In this document: positions 1 to 11,459 of the stretch, one piece after another
Position numbering within the stretch: position 1 is the first letter of the stretch
Layout of the letters: every line of letters starts with the position of its first letter
DNA from: Lytechinus pictus
Taxonomy: Eukaryota > Echinodermata > Echinoidea > Temnopleuroida > Toxopneustidae
Reading direction: 5' to 3'
Assembly (NCBI RefSeq): GCF_037042905.1
Contig: NW_026974141.1
Span: 4,704,001-4,768,000 of the forward strand
DNA: 64,000 bases
The notes under the pieces: generated by a model
The model's database searches: none
The model's input: the letters and a program-made list of their open reading frames with translations, nothing else
Told to the model about the DNA's origin: nothing
Program-made: the position numbers and the translations under genes

Positions 1-267
1 TGTGCCCAGGGGCGGAAATCTCTCCCAAAGGGTAGGGGGGGACATGGGGCTGGAAAATTTGACAAGCAAAAAAAAAAAAACGGTTATCATCCCAAAAGTA
101 AGGTTATCTCGTCCTAAAATACATGTTTTATTTCGATTTTGAATTATGTATTTCTTACCATCATAAAAAACCACAAATAGTAGGGCTGACATTTGATATT
201 GTGTCCCCCCTACTATTTTGAGTAGGGGGGACACGTCCCCCTGGGATTTCCGCCCATGACTGTGCCC
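1..267. mobile_element. Short TIR element, ends GGGGCGGAAATC / GATTTCCGCCC
   Basis: ggggcggaaatc at 9 is inverted at about 245-256 (gatttccgccc). TGTGCCC at 1-7 and 261-267 could be the target duplication. Runs of G and C lie next to both tips. No coding sequence. Confidence 0.5.
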
Positions 268-300
268 TTTAGATTTGTCAGGAGTATTCTTAAATTTTTA

Positions 301-505
301 CACTGCTAAAAATAATTTGAACAACGCTGTTTACTTTGTGAATCGCACAGTAGTTTAAACAATTCAAACAATTGTTTAAAATCTAAACAACCATGTTTAG
401 ATTATTGATAATAAAATATTTGAATTCAAACTTTGTTGTTTAAGATTTTAAACACTTGTTTATAATGTTTAAACAACTACTGTGCGATTCACATCGTAAA
501 CAGTG
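301..505. mobile_element. Palindromic TA-type MITE, copy 1
   Basis: CACTGCTAAAAATA at the left is followed by acaacgctgtttact and gaatcgcacagtagtttaaac, which are inverted at 470-505 (gtttaaacaactactgtgcg, then gtaaacagtgta). The same family recurs at 19090. Confidence 0.6.
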
Positions 506-1420
506 TATAATTCACATGCCGTGCGTCGTCGACACAGAATGACTCATTAATGCAAATAGAATAGAACATTTTTAAAATAGGCGTTTATGAGGAAATACAA
601 TAAGAATGGCTGACAACAAAACTGATGTAACTTAGGGGTGGTCTCACGAGGAAGATAACATACATTGAACGAATATAGTGTACCAGGAAATATTATTAAC
701 ATAAAAGGAAAGTAATTCGAATATAGTTACATAGGACTATATAAACGTTACTTAACTTTAGTCTTTGATCGATGAACTAAGAACATTTACATAATTTGAT
801 CCAAGATGAATATGTATAGGGTTTATTCCCATGAATAATAAATAATCACATGCATATTTTCTTTTTCAAGCTGATTCAAAGCTTTCTGTTAGATGCATGA
901 TTTTTCTTATAATTTCAAATTTCACTTGCATAATCAAATGAGACTGCAGTGTAGTTATTTCAGTATTCTTGTGTTATATAGGAAAGTGGTGTTATCAGAT
1001 ACGTGAGTATGATTGTGCGTGCGTGTGGGTGTGTGAAGTGAAGGCGGGGGTGGACATTTCATTTAGAAACCAAGCTAACACTGAAGAAATCTAAAATAAA
1101 TTAGATCATAAAGGTTTAAGCATTCTTCTTAGTAGGGTCCATGGTGTAAGCAAATTTCTAAAATCGATCCAAAAAAAGTAAAATGAAGAAAAATTATCCG
1201 ATTTTAAAAAGAGGAAGAAAGGGTAAACGTAATAAGTGAAAATTCAGTAGGCGTGCATTCCTTCATTTTTCTCTACAGTCTCAGTTTTCGAATTCTAATT
1301 GCGACCAAATGTGTATTTTCATTTCGTCTAAAATCCTATAATCTTGCTCCCCAAGGTAATAAAAGTAATTTGACGATTTAAAGCAATGGCTTAAGCCACC
1401 CTTATAGCCCAATGATACAT
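506..1420. other. No recognisable feature
   Basis: AT-rich sequence without long open frames or repeats that I can identify, apart from a short TG-rich stretch near 1005-1035. Confidence 0.5.
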
Positions 1421-1745
1421 TCACACCAACGAAACCGACTCCAAACCGACCGATGATATGCCATTGAATATAATGCGGCTTTGATTGGTCTTGAATCGGT
1501 TTCGTTGGTGTGACTGCAACCGAAACCGACTCCAAACAGATGAATGATATGCCACTGAAAATAATGCGGCTTTGCTCGGTCTTGAGTCGGTTTCGTTGGT
1601 GTGACTGTAACCGAAACCGACTACAAACCGACCGATGATCATGTGCTATTCGAAATAATGTATTAGTTTTTTATCGGTCTGGAGTCGGTTTATGTGAGGT
1701 GACTGTAACCGAATCCGACTCCAAACCGACCGATTGAATGTCACT
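1420..1745. repeat. Four-copy palindromic minisatellite (about 91-98 bp units)
   Basis: The word GAAACCGACTCCAAACCGAC recurs at 1431, 1522, 1613 and, diverged, at 1711. Each unit also carries its reverse complement (gagtcggtttcgttggt), so every unit can form a hairpin. Confidence 0.75.
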
Positions 1746-1982
1746 GAAAATAGGTGACACGATATTACTCCGGTCAGACGGCATGGGGTTAGAGTCAGGA
1801 TTGTAATCGATATTTTTTTTTGGTTTATAGAATAATGTAAAGATTAGGATTAGGGTTGATCAATTTAGCTTTTGGCCTTTAGATTTTTGTGTTGGCTTAA
1901 CGTACAGACTTTCCATCGGGGCAATTTTCGAGGAGCAAATGTCATGGAACCATTAGAAATAATGTAATAGATTTGATGGGTC

Positions 1983-2096
1983 TGGGGCCTGTTGCAGAAA
2001 GAATTTTAATCAAACGCAACTCTAAAAACCCTACGCAACTTGGTTTTCAACCAATCAAAATGGTGCATTACGCAAGTCTTTCTGCAACGGGCCCCT
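1983..2096. mobile_element. Short MITE with ends GGGGCCTGTTGCAGAAAGA
   Basis: The left tip is inverted at 2077-2096 (tctttctgcaacgggcccc). Total about 114 bp with no coding sequence. Confidence 0.6.
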
Positions 2097-2325
2097 GGGT
2101 CATGCCCTCAATCACTTTCATCATTATCCTTGATCATGTTTTATTCTGGAAGGAAAGAATAGGATGAAATAGCAAAGAAATAATCTCGCATAGCCCTGTG
2201 ATTATCCTTGGAAATTAGCCATTATGAGATTTTGGAATATTCAGTGGGGTATTTAAAAGTAAAGTATGTCTGTGACGCCCCGGCAACAAGCGCTGAACGT
2301 CGGGTTGGATCGAACTTCCAAGGTA

Positions 2326-2737
<412 letters not shown>

Positions 2738-3970
2738 TTGTTTCTTTCTTTCCTGTTTCCTTTCTTTGTTTGTTTTTCTTCCAATCTCCTCTTGTTCTCT
2801 GTCTCTACCGCTCTCTCTTTTGACAAGCTGCAGCTGCTAGGCACTACTCCATATTTACCTTTATTAGCACATTCGGTCCAGGGTATCAATAAAAATGCAA
2901 CCAATTATACAATTAAGTGTCTAGTGGCAAACCAAAGTGTTACAATAACACAATACATTGTGAATATCAATTGTATCTTGTTATGTTACACCCTAGCGAG
3001 GTATTGGTTATATTAAATAAGATAGGAACGTGCCTTTAAATGCATACAGTACAGTAAAACGTCCAATATTTCATTATGCTGGAATTATAATTTTCAAGAT
3101 TTTTGGCGCTATTTAGTCGTGTCAATTTCGCACACGTGACATGTGGTGAGCGTCATTCTAAAGCGCCGTACGCAGACCTAAAGTTTTGTGAAATTAATGG
3201 AAATATCACGATTTTATTTTACATCCAATTAAGATGCAATTTTAATTTTTTCTCCCTCTTATTCAGATTTTTTATTCGCAATTGTCCTCCAAAAAGTACA
3301 TTTTAGCGGCGAAGAATTTCCTCTCCTTTTTACCTACCCTTGTTTTGATATTTCTCGTTCTGTTTTGTTGTTCGTTGTCAGTATTTTACAGGTGCTTCCA
3401 TTTTTAACTTCCTTTGTTTATTCTTGTTTGTTTATTGGTTCATGTATCACAGTTCAGCTGTTGTTATTTGCTTGGGTCTTAACTTGTTATTCTTGTTGAT
3501 ATTCTTTATCAATCTTCCATTTATTTTTCTTCTCGTTGTTGTAATTGTCACAATGTTCTAGTTCCTCTTCGGTTTGTTCTTGCTCTTGTTATTCCTTATA
3601 TACGTGTTGCTCTTCTTGATTTCTTTTTGAATTATAGTTCTTTTCTTATCTCTTGGTGTTGTTATTAGTTCCCAATTGTTGTTTCTTGTCGTCCTCGTTC
3701 CTAGCTCCTACCTCATAATCTCAGATCATTTTCGACCTCCTTATTCCAAGGACCTCTCCACGGAAGATTGTGTATTTTAGATATTTAATGTTATAATCGT
3801 TATATTACTGTATCAAACAGTAATATAATAATGTATTATGATCGTAATGTATAATGTACTCTGATTTATGTATCATGTAATAATGTAAATTTAACCTGCC
3901 GGCCAACCTGATAGGTTGCCGGGCCTGGTTTTTGTTATGCTTGATCTTTAATAAAGACATGATGTACTAC
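2738..3970. other. No recognisable gene
   Basis: T-rich low-complexity sequence; a short hairpin atattactgt/acagtaatat near 3802-3830 is the only structure I see. Confidence 0.45.
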
Positions 3971-3972
3971 TT

Positions 3973-4014
3973 GTTACTGGGGGTGCTGAGCATTGTCACA
4001 GCACCCCCAGTAAC
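3973..4014. repeat. Perfect 16-bp hairpin
   Basis: GTTACTGGGGGTGCTG at 3973-3988 pairs perfectly with CAGCACCCCCAGTAAC at 3999-4014 over a 10-nt loop. Confidence 0.85.
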
Positions 4015-4639
4015 GATAGATAATCCTCCGTGGCCAGGTCCATGCCTAATTCTAATTTCAAATCTTGCCCCATTTGACCAGCAGTCCACTGAGAACATTA
4101 CACATAATAAAATAAACAAACCCCACGTGAACAAAGGAATAAACAAAATGTAAACATAGCAACAAAAAGCATCGCCGAATAAGAAACACCTTTGCGAGTA
4201 CAATACACCATAATGGACATATGCTTTGGGGGATTTATCCGTGAATTTTCTCTTTTCTTCTCACCAACCCAAGGTTAGTGTACTCGATAATTATTGTGTT
4301 CGATTCCAACCCATCTACAACCCCGATTTTAAATACTCTTTAATAGTTTCATGATCCTGCTTAGAAAAAAAATATTTTTTTGAGTATATAGTAACACTAT
4401 TTCACCTTCTGAAATAACCTTTCTACAGTTCGTTCCCCTTCATAATTATCCTATCATTACGATTGTAATTATCAGGATTATTATCTATCATTATCATCAT
4501 TATCATTGGTAATATTGTTTTTCATTATGACTATTTTAATCACTATTGCAATTACTAATACTGCTACTATGTTTTTGTTGTTTTGTTGCTAAAAAAAGAT
4601 GTCGTTGCATTGTTCAATGGGAGTTTTTTTCTCATTTAA

Positions 4640-4865
4640 TATGCTTCTCAATGTATTTCTCCCTTCTCTTTCATATCCTGTTTCTTCTTCTATCCTTCTT
4701 CTTCTTCTTCGTCACCATCATATTTCCATCTTCTCCTCCTCTTTTTCTCTTCCTTCTTCTTCTTCTCCCCTTTTCCTTCTCCTCCCCCTCATTGGTCCCA
4801 TTCTCTTTCTCTTCATTTTTCTTTTCTTCCTTCTTCTTTTCCTCATTCTTCCTCTCTCTTATAAA
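4640..4865 (+). repeat. Pyrimidine-rich CTT/CTC low-complexity tract
   Basis: About 220 bp of TTC and TCC mixtures. Frames read through it are composition artefacts. Confidence 0.75.
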
Positions 4866-5664
4866 GTCTTTACACACTGCCATTGTTGTCTTTCCTAAAC
4901 AGAAGTTTGAGGGCATATTCTACATTTTATCCTTCTTTTATTTTCTCTTCTCCTCATTGTCATCTCTTTCTTCAGTTCCCTTAAGTCATTTCATAGAACT
5001 GGCCAATTCAGCATTAAACAAAACAAAACACAATAAACCTAACGTACCAACGTACAAAAAGGAGAATTATATAGTATCAGTAAAATGAAATCAATAAAAA
5101 TTGAAATTAGTACAGTCTGCAACACCATACTACAACATATTTGGGAGAACTATAGGTGTAAATGTATTCTATTGTTCAAATGTGCTAAACAAAAATGTAA
5201 CACTCATTCACTATAATAGTCTTTATGCTATTCGTTCATGGCACCAGGCGGTCAACGCCCTCTCTTAGAGCAACATGAGAAAATTTCTCGTCTTTTTTTC
5301 GCGCCTTTTGAGCACTAAATCCACCCCGAGGATAAGGGGAGCCAATTTGTAGCAATTTGACATACCTACAAATGACTTATGAAAAAAAACCCCGTCTTTT
5401 CTAAGCTGTAATCCCTTCTATTCATACTTCTTTTCATCGCAAAGTCTTGATATCGTTTTATGCTCTGGGAAATATTCAGGGAACTGCAACTACATTGCAG
5501 AGTAGACGTTCACTCTAATATTCTTCACGCTCTTGCTCTCTTTACCCCTCCCCCGTTTTGTATTCTTTCCTTATACGTATATCATGGAGCTCCATGCGTG
5601 TATATAGCCTATATACCAAGGGGCATCAGAATGTATATCACAGTACGCTGCAAAAAGGCCAGTG
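4866..5664. other. No recognisable feature
   Basis: Mixed sequence without coding blocks or repeats that I can name. Confidence 0.4.
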
Positions 5665-6170
5665 TTAAAGGGAAAGTTCACCCTGACAAAAAGGTTTATT
5701 GTAAAAATAGCAGAAAAAATAATAAAAAATATTGCCGAAGGTTTGAGAAAAATTCATCAAATAATTAAAAAGTTATTAGAATTTCAATTATTTGATTTGT
5801 GACGTCATATGCGAGCAGCATTCCTACATAGCGAATGGTAAAAAATCAATGTAATGTCATTTTCTCAGAAAATTGAAAATGGTTTTCACTGTACCTTTTG
5901 TATATCAATAGACACATCATTTCACATCCGATCATGGATAGAATACAAAATTAAGTCATCAGGAACCATACAAAATTTGAAATTCATGCATTTTATATTA
6001 CATAACACATGGGGCAGCTGCTCGTTTATGACGTCACAAATCCAAAACTTTGAACTCTAATAACTTTCTTACTCTTTAACCGATTTCCCTCAAACCTTCA
6101 CCAATATTTTTTACTATTTTTTCTGCTATTTTTACAACAAAGTTTTCTTCAGGGTGAACTTCCCCTTTAA
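5665..6170. mobile_element. TTAA-flanked MITE (piggyBac-like), 506 bp
   Basis: TTAAAGGGAAAGTTCACCCTG at the left is inverted at 6150-6170, with TTAA at 5665-5668 and 6167-6170. Arms continue through the repeated gacgtca half-palindromes at about 5801 and 6030. No transposase. Confidence 0.75.
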
Positions 6171-6182
6171 TTTAGCACCAGC

Positions 6183-6356
6183 CTGGTATCTATAATCGGA
6201 AAACACAAGAGAGGTGTTGAAACAACACTGGTTTTGGCGTTAGGCTAACACCATATATTAAAGCAACACCAATTAGTGTTAAAACAATATCGGTTAGATT
6301 CGAACCTGGAGTTGTTTCAACACTGTCTTCTTTGGTGTTTTCCGATAAAGATACCG
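6183..6356. mobile_element. Palindromic MITE, ends TGGTATCTATAATCGGAAAA
   Basis: The left tip is inverted at 6337-6356 (ttttccgataaagataccgg), and the inner word gtgttgaaacaac is inverted near 6311 (gttgtttcaacac). Confidence 0.65.
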
Positions 6357-6464
6357 GGCAGGTGTTAAATGAAAAACGGTGTTTTTTGCAGTGCACTTTC
6401 TCTTTGGTCGCATCTCATTAATTTTTTTGTCGCACTTGTGCTCCACAACTTGCGGGACACTTTG

Positions 6465-7644
6465 TTAAAGGTCAAGTCCACCCCAGAAAAATGTTGATTT
6501 GAATAAATGGAGAAGATCAAACTAGCATAACGCTGAAAATTTCATCAAAACGGATGTAAAGTAAGACAGCTATGACATTAAAGTTTCGCCTAATTTTCAC
6601 AAAACAGTGAGATACACAAATCAGTGACATGCAAATGAGACGCTCGATGATGTCCCTCAATCACTATTTCTTTTGTTTTTTATTGTTTGAATTATACAAT
6701 ATTTCATTTTTTTTACAGATTTGACAATAAGGACCAACTTGACTGAACCATATACTATCAAACAATGCTAATGCCACATGTTCAGGAGAATTAGAATATT
6801 TCATATTATATCCCTTACTTTAGATTGTTGTATTGAGAGTGTACACAAGGAGAAAAAGTATAGTTTTACTACGAAAAACGTTTGCCATGAAATAGTTCAT
6901 TTTCCTTGCTGACGTCACGCATAGTCCATTTTTTCCCTAGGGAAAAAGTGAACTATACGTTTTTTGACCCCGCCCCCTACTCGATTCGCGAGCTGTGCGG
7001 CGCGATGCGAGCAGAGCGCTGCTCAGCCCAACGGTACTCTCTACTGCATGCCACGGGAAACTTTCGGCGAGCTGCACTAACCAGGTGTGCTCGCTGAACA
7101 GACGATCAATACGGCAAGGCTTATTGTTTTCTCAACTTCTCAACGATTGTTCCATCATCGACTTATTAAAAATCGTTTTGCTGTAAAAGTCGGATATCAA
7201 CGAAGAATATCGTATGAAGAATATATATGAGTGGAAGGAATATAAAACAAATATACAATGACCCATTATCGGAACTGGCTAAAACTATTTGCACTCAGGA
7301 ACATCACATAGTACTATTCTCCCTCGGGCCGATGGCCCTCGGGAGAAAAGTACTATATGATGTTCCTTCGATGCGAATAGTTTTAGCCAGATCCTCGAGT
7401 GTCATTGTATATTTGTATATAATAAAATACAAAAGAAATAGTGAGTGGATGATGTCACCAGTCTCCTCATTTGCATACTGACAAGGATGTGCATATAACT
7501 GTTTTGTGAAATTAAGCGAAACTTCAATATGTCATTTCTTTCTTATTTTACATCCGAATTTGATGAAATTTTCAGTGCTATGCTTGTTGGATTGCTCTCT
7601 TTTTATTCAAATCAACTTTTTGTTGGGGTGAACTTGTCCTTTAA
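6465..7644. mobile_element. TTAA-flanked MITE-like element with a nested hairpin, 1.18 kb
   Basis: TTAAAGGTCAAGTCCACCCC at 6465 is inverted at 7625-7644, and arms continue inward (tttgaataaa / tttattcaaa, then aaaatttcatcaaa / tttgatgaaatttt). A GC-richer core with no recognised coding sequence lies at 6950-7100. Confidence 0.7.
7249..7414. repeat. Nested hairpin element inside the TTAA element
   Basis: AAATATACAATGAC at 7249 is inverted at 7401-7414; arms of about 75 bp meet at ttctccctcgggcc/ggccctcgggagaa. Confidence 0.75.
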
Positions 7645-7656
7645 GGAGGTAAAGAG

Positions 7657-7660
<4 letters not shown>

Positions 7661-7701
<41 letters not shown>

Positions 7702-7715
7702 GAGAGAGGGGGGGG
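7661..7715 (+). repeat. (GA)n microsatellite followed by a G run
   Basis: Around 20 GA units, then ggggagagagggggggggg. Confidence 0.9.
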
Positions 7716-7846
7716 GGTTGTGAGATAGTAGAGGGGAGGCTGTGATGAACGGGGGAGGGGTTGCTATTCATTGAAACGAGAAAGACAAGTTCGAGTGCAT
7801 GAAATCTTAATGACAACAGAGTGGGCAGCTGTGAAATGTGACATAT

Positions 7847-8097
7847 TCACTCGTCGCGATGGGATACAATTTCAGCTGGAACATTAAACTGTTTAATTTT
7901 TAAAGCGATTTCGTTGGCTCCTCTATGTCCATACGATGCAACCAAATGCGCCGAACAACATCGAAATTGAGAAAAAGATCCCGTCTTGCTCAACATCGGA
8001 TACTGCGTTGCCATGGAAACGGGATAGAAAATCCAAACGCTACTTGTAACAGTGTACGGTTGACATTGAACATAGATTGAAGTCACTTGTCCCGCGG
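7847..8097 (-). other. Candidate coding exon, unidentified
   Basis: The minus strand reads open from an acceptor-like tattttccaaacag near 8097 to a stop at 7847. It encodes IYVQCQPYTVTSSVWIFYPV and SHRDE at the end, with varied composition unlike neighbouring repeats. I do not recognise the protein, and no partner exon is seen within several kb. Confidence 0.2.
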
Positions 8098-8201
8098 AAA
8101 CTGTTTGGAAAATAATAATATTGAAAGTGAGTTGGGGATTGCGTTGTCCGCCAACACATGCACGGAAGGATTTGCGTGAGAGGATATAGGCGAGGAGAAT
8201 C

Positions 8202-8666
8202 AGGTGTCACGCGCGTAAAACATTCCCCATAGACTTGTGTGTTAAAATGGCAATTAAGAAAAATTCATAAAAAATAAATGTGAAATTAGAGGGTCGAATG
8301 TTTACTACCTTTGGATAGGATATATATCTGACATTCCATATCTGACCAGAGAAGGGTATCGTAGCCAGCTCATTTTAAAAATAAATCGCCATCTATGAAG
8401 AAAACTATGAAGGGATCAAATTCATCAACTGAAACAGTAAAATAGCCACAATTCTTCCGCCAGTCAAAAAATAGTTCCAAATCATTGATATATCTTCCCA
8501 ATTTGGGCAAAGGAAGTTCAGTAGTTACCATCTCTAGAATCAGTGTTAGATTTTGAATCATATTCATACACTTTTGTCAATCAGCAATATCAAATTGACA
8601 AAATTCGAATGGGTTGGGTCGAACGAATATCTTTAGCCCTCCTGATGTAATTAGGCTCATGGCACC
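8202..8666 (-). mobile_element. Diverged single copy of the 465-bp element E
   Basis: The reverse complement of this stretch matches the first 464 bp of each tandem unit at 20826-27057, end to end. On the minus strand it keeps a 65-codon open frame (GRYINDLELFFDWRKNCGYF and VDEFDPFIVFF within it) that is broken by stops in the array copies. Confidence 0.75.
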
Positions 8667-9035
8667 ATCATGTCTTAGTCTGGAAGGTAAGGTAGGTCCC
8701 ATGACATTTGATCCGGCGACAATTGGTAATATGAAAATCGAAATTGAATTCAGAAGTGAATTTTCGGGATGGAGAATATAAGCAAGCTATGCATGGGATA
8801 ACAAGTCCCCTTTCGTACGCCAATGAATAGGAAACACGAACTGCAACAAAACAGAACACGGTACCATAACCAAATTATAAATAACTTCCTGAATATAGAA
8901 AGTAACTCAACCGAAGAATTTAAACGGCGATAATAAATCATTCAAGAAGAAAACAAAAACAACAACAAAACAGGATACCCCTACACCAGAACATGGACCT
9001 ACTAGTAGGTCCATGGTCAGAACCCCTGTTTGCAT
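8667..9035. other. No gene; perfect 24-bp palindrome at 8992-9015
   Basis: The only structure is CATGGACCTACT followed by its exact complement at 8992-9015. Confidence 0.5.
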
Positions 9036-9354
9036 AGTAATAATAATTGGCATTTATATAGCACTTCATCTTTCTACGACTGCTCAAAGCGCTTCACAGA
9101 TATACCCGGCCACTGCATTTCAAGCAACCGGTTAGGCGCACACTGCATGGCTAAACCATCCACAATGACGGTTGTTTCCTACCGGTACCCAATTTGCACC
9201 TGGGTGAGAGTGGCAAAGTGTGGATTGACGCCTTGTCAAAGGACGCTAGACCAAGGAGATAGGTGATATCTCTTTGGCTAGACCATGGTGGGATTCGAAC
9301 ACACAACCCTCTGATTACAAGGCGAGAGTCATAAACGCTACACCACGGCGCTTC
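9036..9354 (-). mobile_element. tRNA-derived SINE, full length
   Basis: On the minus strand the head has an A-box-like region (9321-9348) and a B box (gtgttcgaatcccac, 9289-9303). The tail ends gctatataaatgccaattat, followed by an ATT-rich end near 9037-9050. The head sits 3' on the plus strand, so orientation is minus. Confidence 0.75.
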
Positions 9355-11178
9355 CACAAATGCGAATGCGAATGGACTTTACAGCTCAAACTCAATTCCT
9401 CAGCTACTCGTATCAGACCAGTTACCCATGATGCAACATTATCAGCACCTGAATTGTAACCCATTGATTTCACTACTCATTAGTTACGTTCATATTACAA
9501 TAATTATGATTGTGTTACCTAATAGCATAAGCACGATAAAGGGTAGCTTTCCTCTGAAAACGCTTTTGTTTCTCTACACAAATAGAATTTTAGGCTAATA
9601 ATCATTTATATTACTAGTAAATTTAGTTATCTCAAAATTGTTTTTTTCAGACTAGCCATGTACTATAACACACAGTCAATAATAGACAACACACACTGTT
9701 AGTCAGGTCGCTCTGCCTTAAAGAAAGACCATACCGTTTAAGTGTATGTCCCACGAATATACATAATTGACACAATTGTACAACAAAGGTATGAAATAAC
9801 TGCTTCCTTATGTTTTCATTTTCTTTTCTTTCTAATAAAGGGATACCATAGGTGGCGTCTATCTAACTCCTCGATTTTCTATCATCCATATTGACAAAAA
9901 TAAGGATGTAATTTCGGGTGCTTCATCATTTTATTCAGAGCAGATGCAAAGACTCGCCGCCTCCAACATGCCTGGAAGCTTTTGAATTGCGATACAGTTA
10001 TGATTTTAATAAAAGGCCCCTGATGGGGGAAACATGTCGTAAAATAAATGGCCCGGATCGCTGAGTTCTTTTCAAATTGGGGGTGTTATCAAGATACTAG
10101 ACGCTTTGCTTGGGACGCCTATTGAATGTGCAAATCGCGGAGCGAAAGACCATCATTGTCATTGGAAATGATGGAATAACATCGCTTAATTCTCATAATG
10201 TGCGGAAAGCATGTGGTATTATTCTTCTTTAAACTTTATGGTGTTTATGCATAAATTGTAATTATAATGCTTTGGCAACAGTTTATGTAGTTCTACAACC
10301 TTTGATGCTACATAATGTACTTACATGTACACAGGGTTGCCTATAATGTCGCGCAGTTTTCTGTTCTTTCATGAAATATTATAGAAAATAAATAAATAGA
10401 TAAATAAATAGATACATAAATAAATAAATAATCGCAACAGAATAGTCTAAAATACTATTACAAATATTACATTGTATGTCTTTACTTCGATTCCAACAGA
10501 ATTATGACTACTGATCTGCATACAAATAAATGATTATGACCTATACGAGCTGGATCATGGGAAATAGTTCAGACATGAATCATAAAGCAAGCGCCATTCG
10601 TAGTTTTGGGGGGAAATGGAAGAGTTACGTATTGGTGACTGTTTGGCGAAAAAAAATCATCGACCCCTCCTCCAAAATAAAGAATAAAATTGGTTAAGTC
10701 TCATACTTTGAGTAACAGAGGATGATGGGTACTTTCTCCTATCGATCCGTTTACATTTTTTTTATTTCAAGTGATGGACTCATACACGGACAGGGAAGCA
10801 GATGTCGAAAAGAGAGGAAGAAGAAATAAAGATCTTAAACCAATAACTGGTAAACTCTTATCCCCCAACCAATATTCCGGCGTCGCCTCTTTTATAACAT
10901 GGATAACAGATGTGCAGTGTAACCATTGTGATGCGTGGTTGTAAAAACGAGAAATTTGCTATTGTTTAACTTGTCAAAATCAATGCAGTCTACACGAATA
11001 GCCTTGATGTGCGTTGAAAGTGTCAGTCTAGATTTCTGTTAGTGTGAAAGAACAACCTCACATAGCTGTAGCCATTTGAGTCAGATGACAACATGAAAAG
11101 GTTTCTGTTGATTTTATCGATGAAGAAATATTCATGTAGGAGACCAGTCATGCCAGTAGAAGATACATAACCCGGACA
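9355..11178. other. No gene; AAAT repeat at 10388-10432
   Basis: AT-rich sequence. An (AAAT)n stretch lies at 10388-10432; otherwise I see no structure. Confidence 0.45.
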
Positions 11179-11459
11179 CACTCTTAAAACAATATTGGGT
11201 AAAAGTGCTCCATGAGGGTAATTATGTGTCCAACCAACATTGGGCATTTCTTTTGGGCATTTTTATTTATCCAGTGTGATGAAAATGTTGCCTATTCTAA
11301 AGTAAAATTTCTGCTTACTCTTTCACCTTATTATTTGACATGTTGGACAATATGCTTCCCGCATTGGGTAAAATACTGCCCAAAATTGGTTGGACACATA
11401 ATTAAAGGCCCCATGGTGGAAAACTTTATCCAATATTTTTTTTACAGTGTACTTCTCTA
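11179..11459. mobile_element. MITE family C, copy 1
   Basis: Starts CACTCTTAAAACAATATTGG and ends TTTTTTTTACAGTG. Shares a body (ctccatgagggtaattatgt, then ccaaccaacattgggcattt) with the copy at 14120. Confidence 0.7.

Noticed and set aside
4546-5088. 180-codon frame rich in S, F and L
   Set aside because: It follows a pyrimidine-rich low-complexity tract; no domain or splice structure.
9289-9354. tRNA gene on the minus strand
   Set aside because: A and B boxes are present but a conserved SINE body and tail follow, so it is a SINE head.
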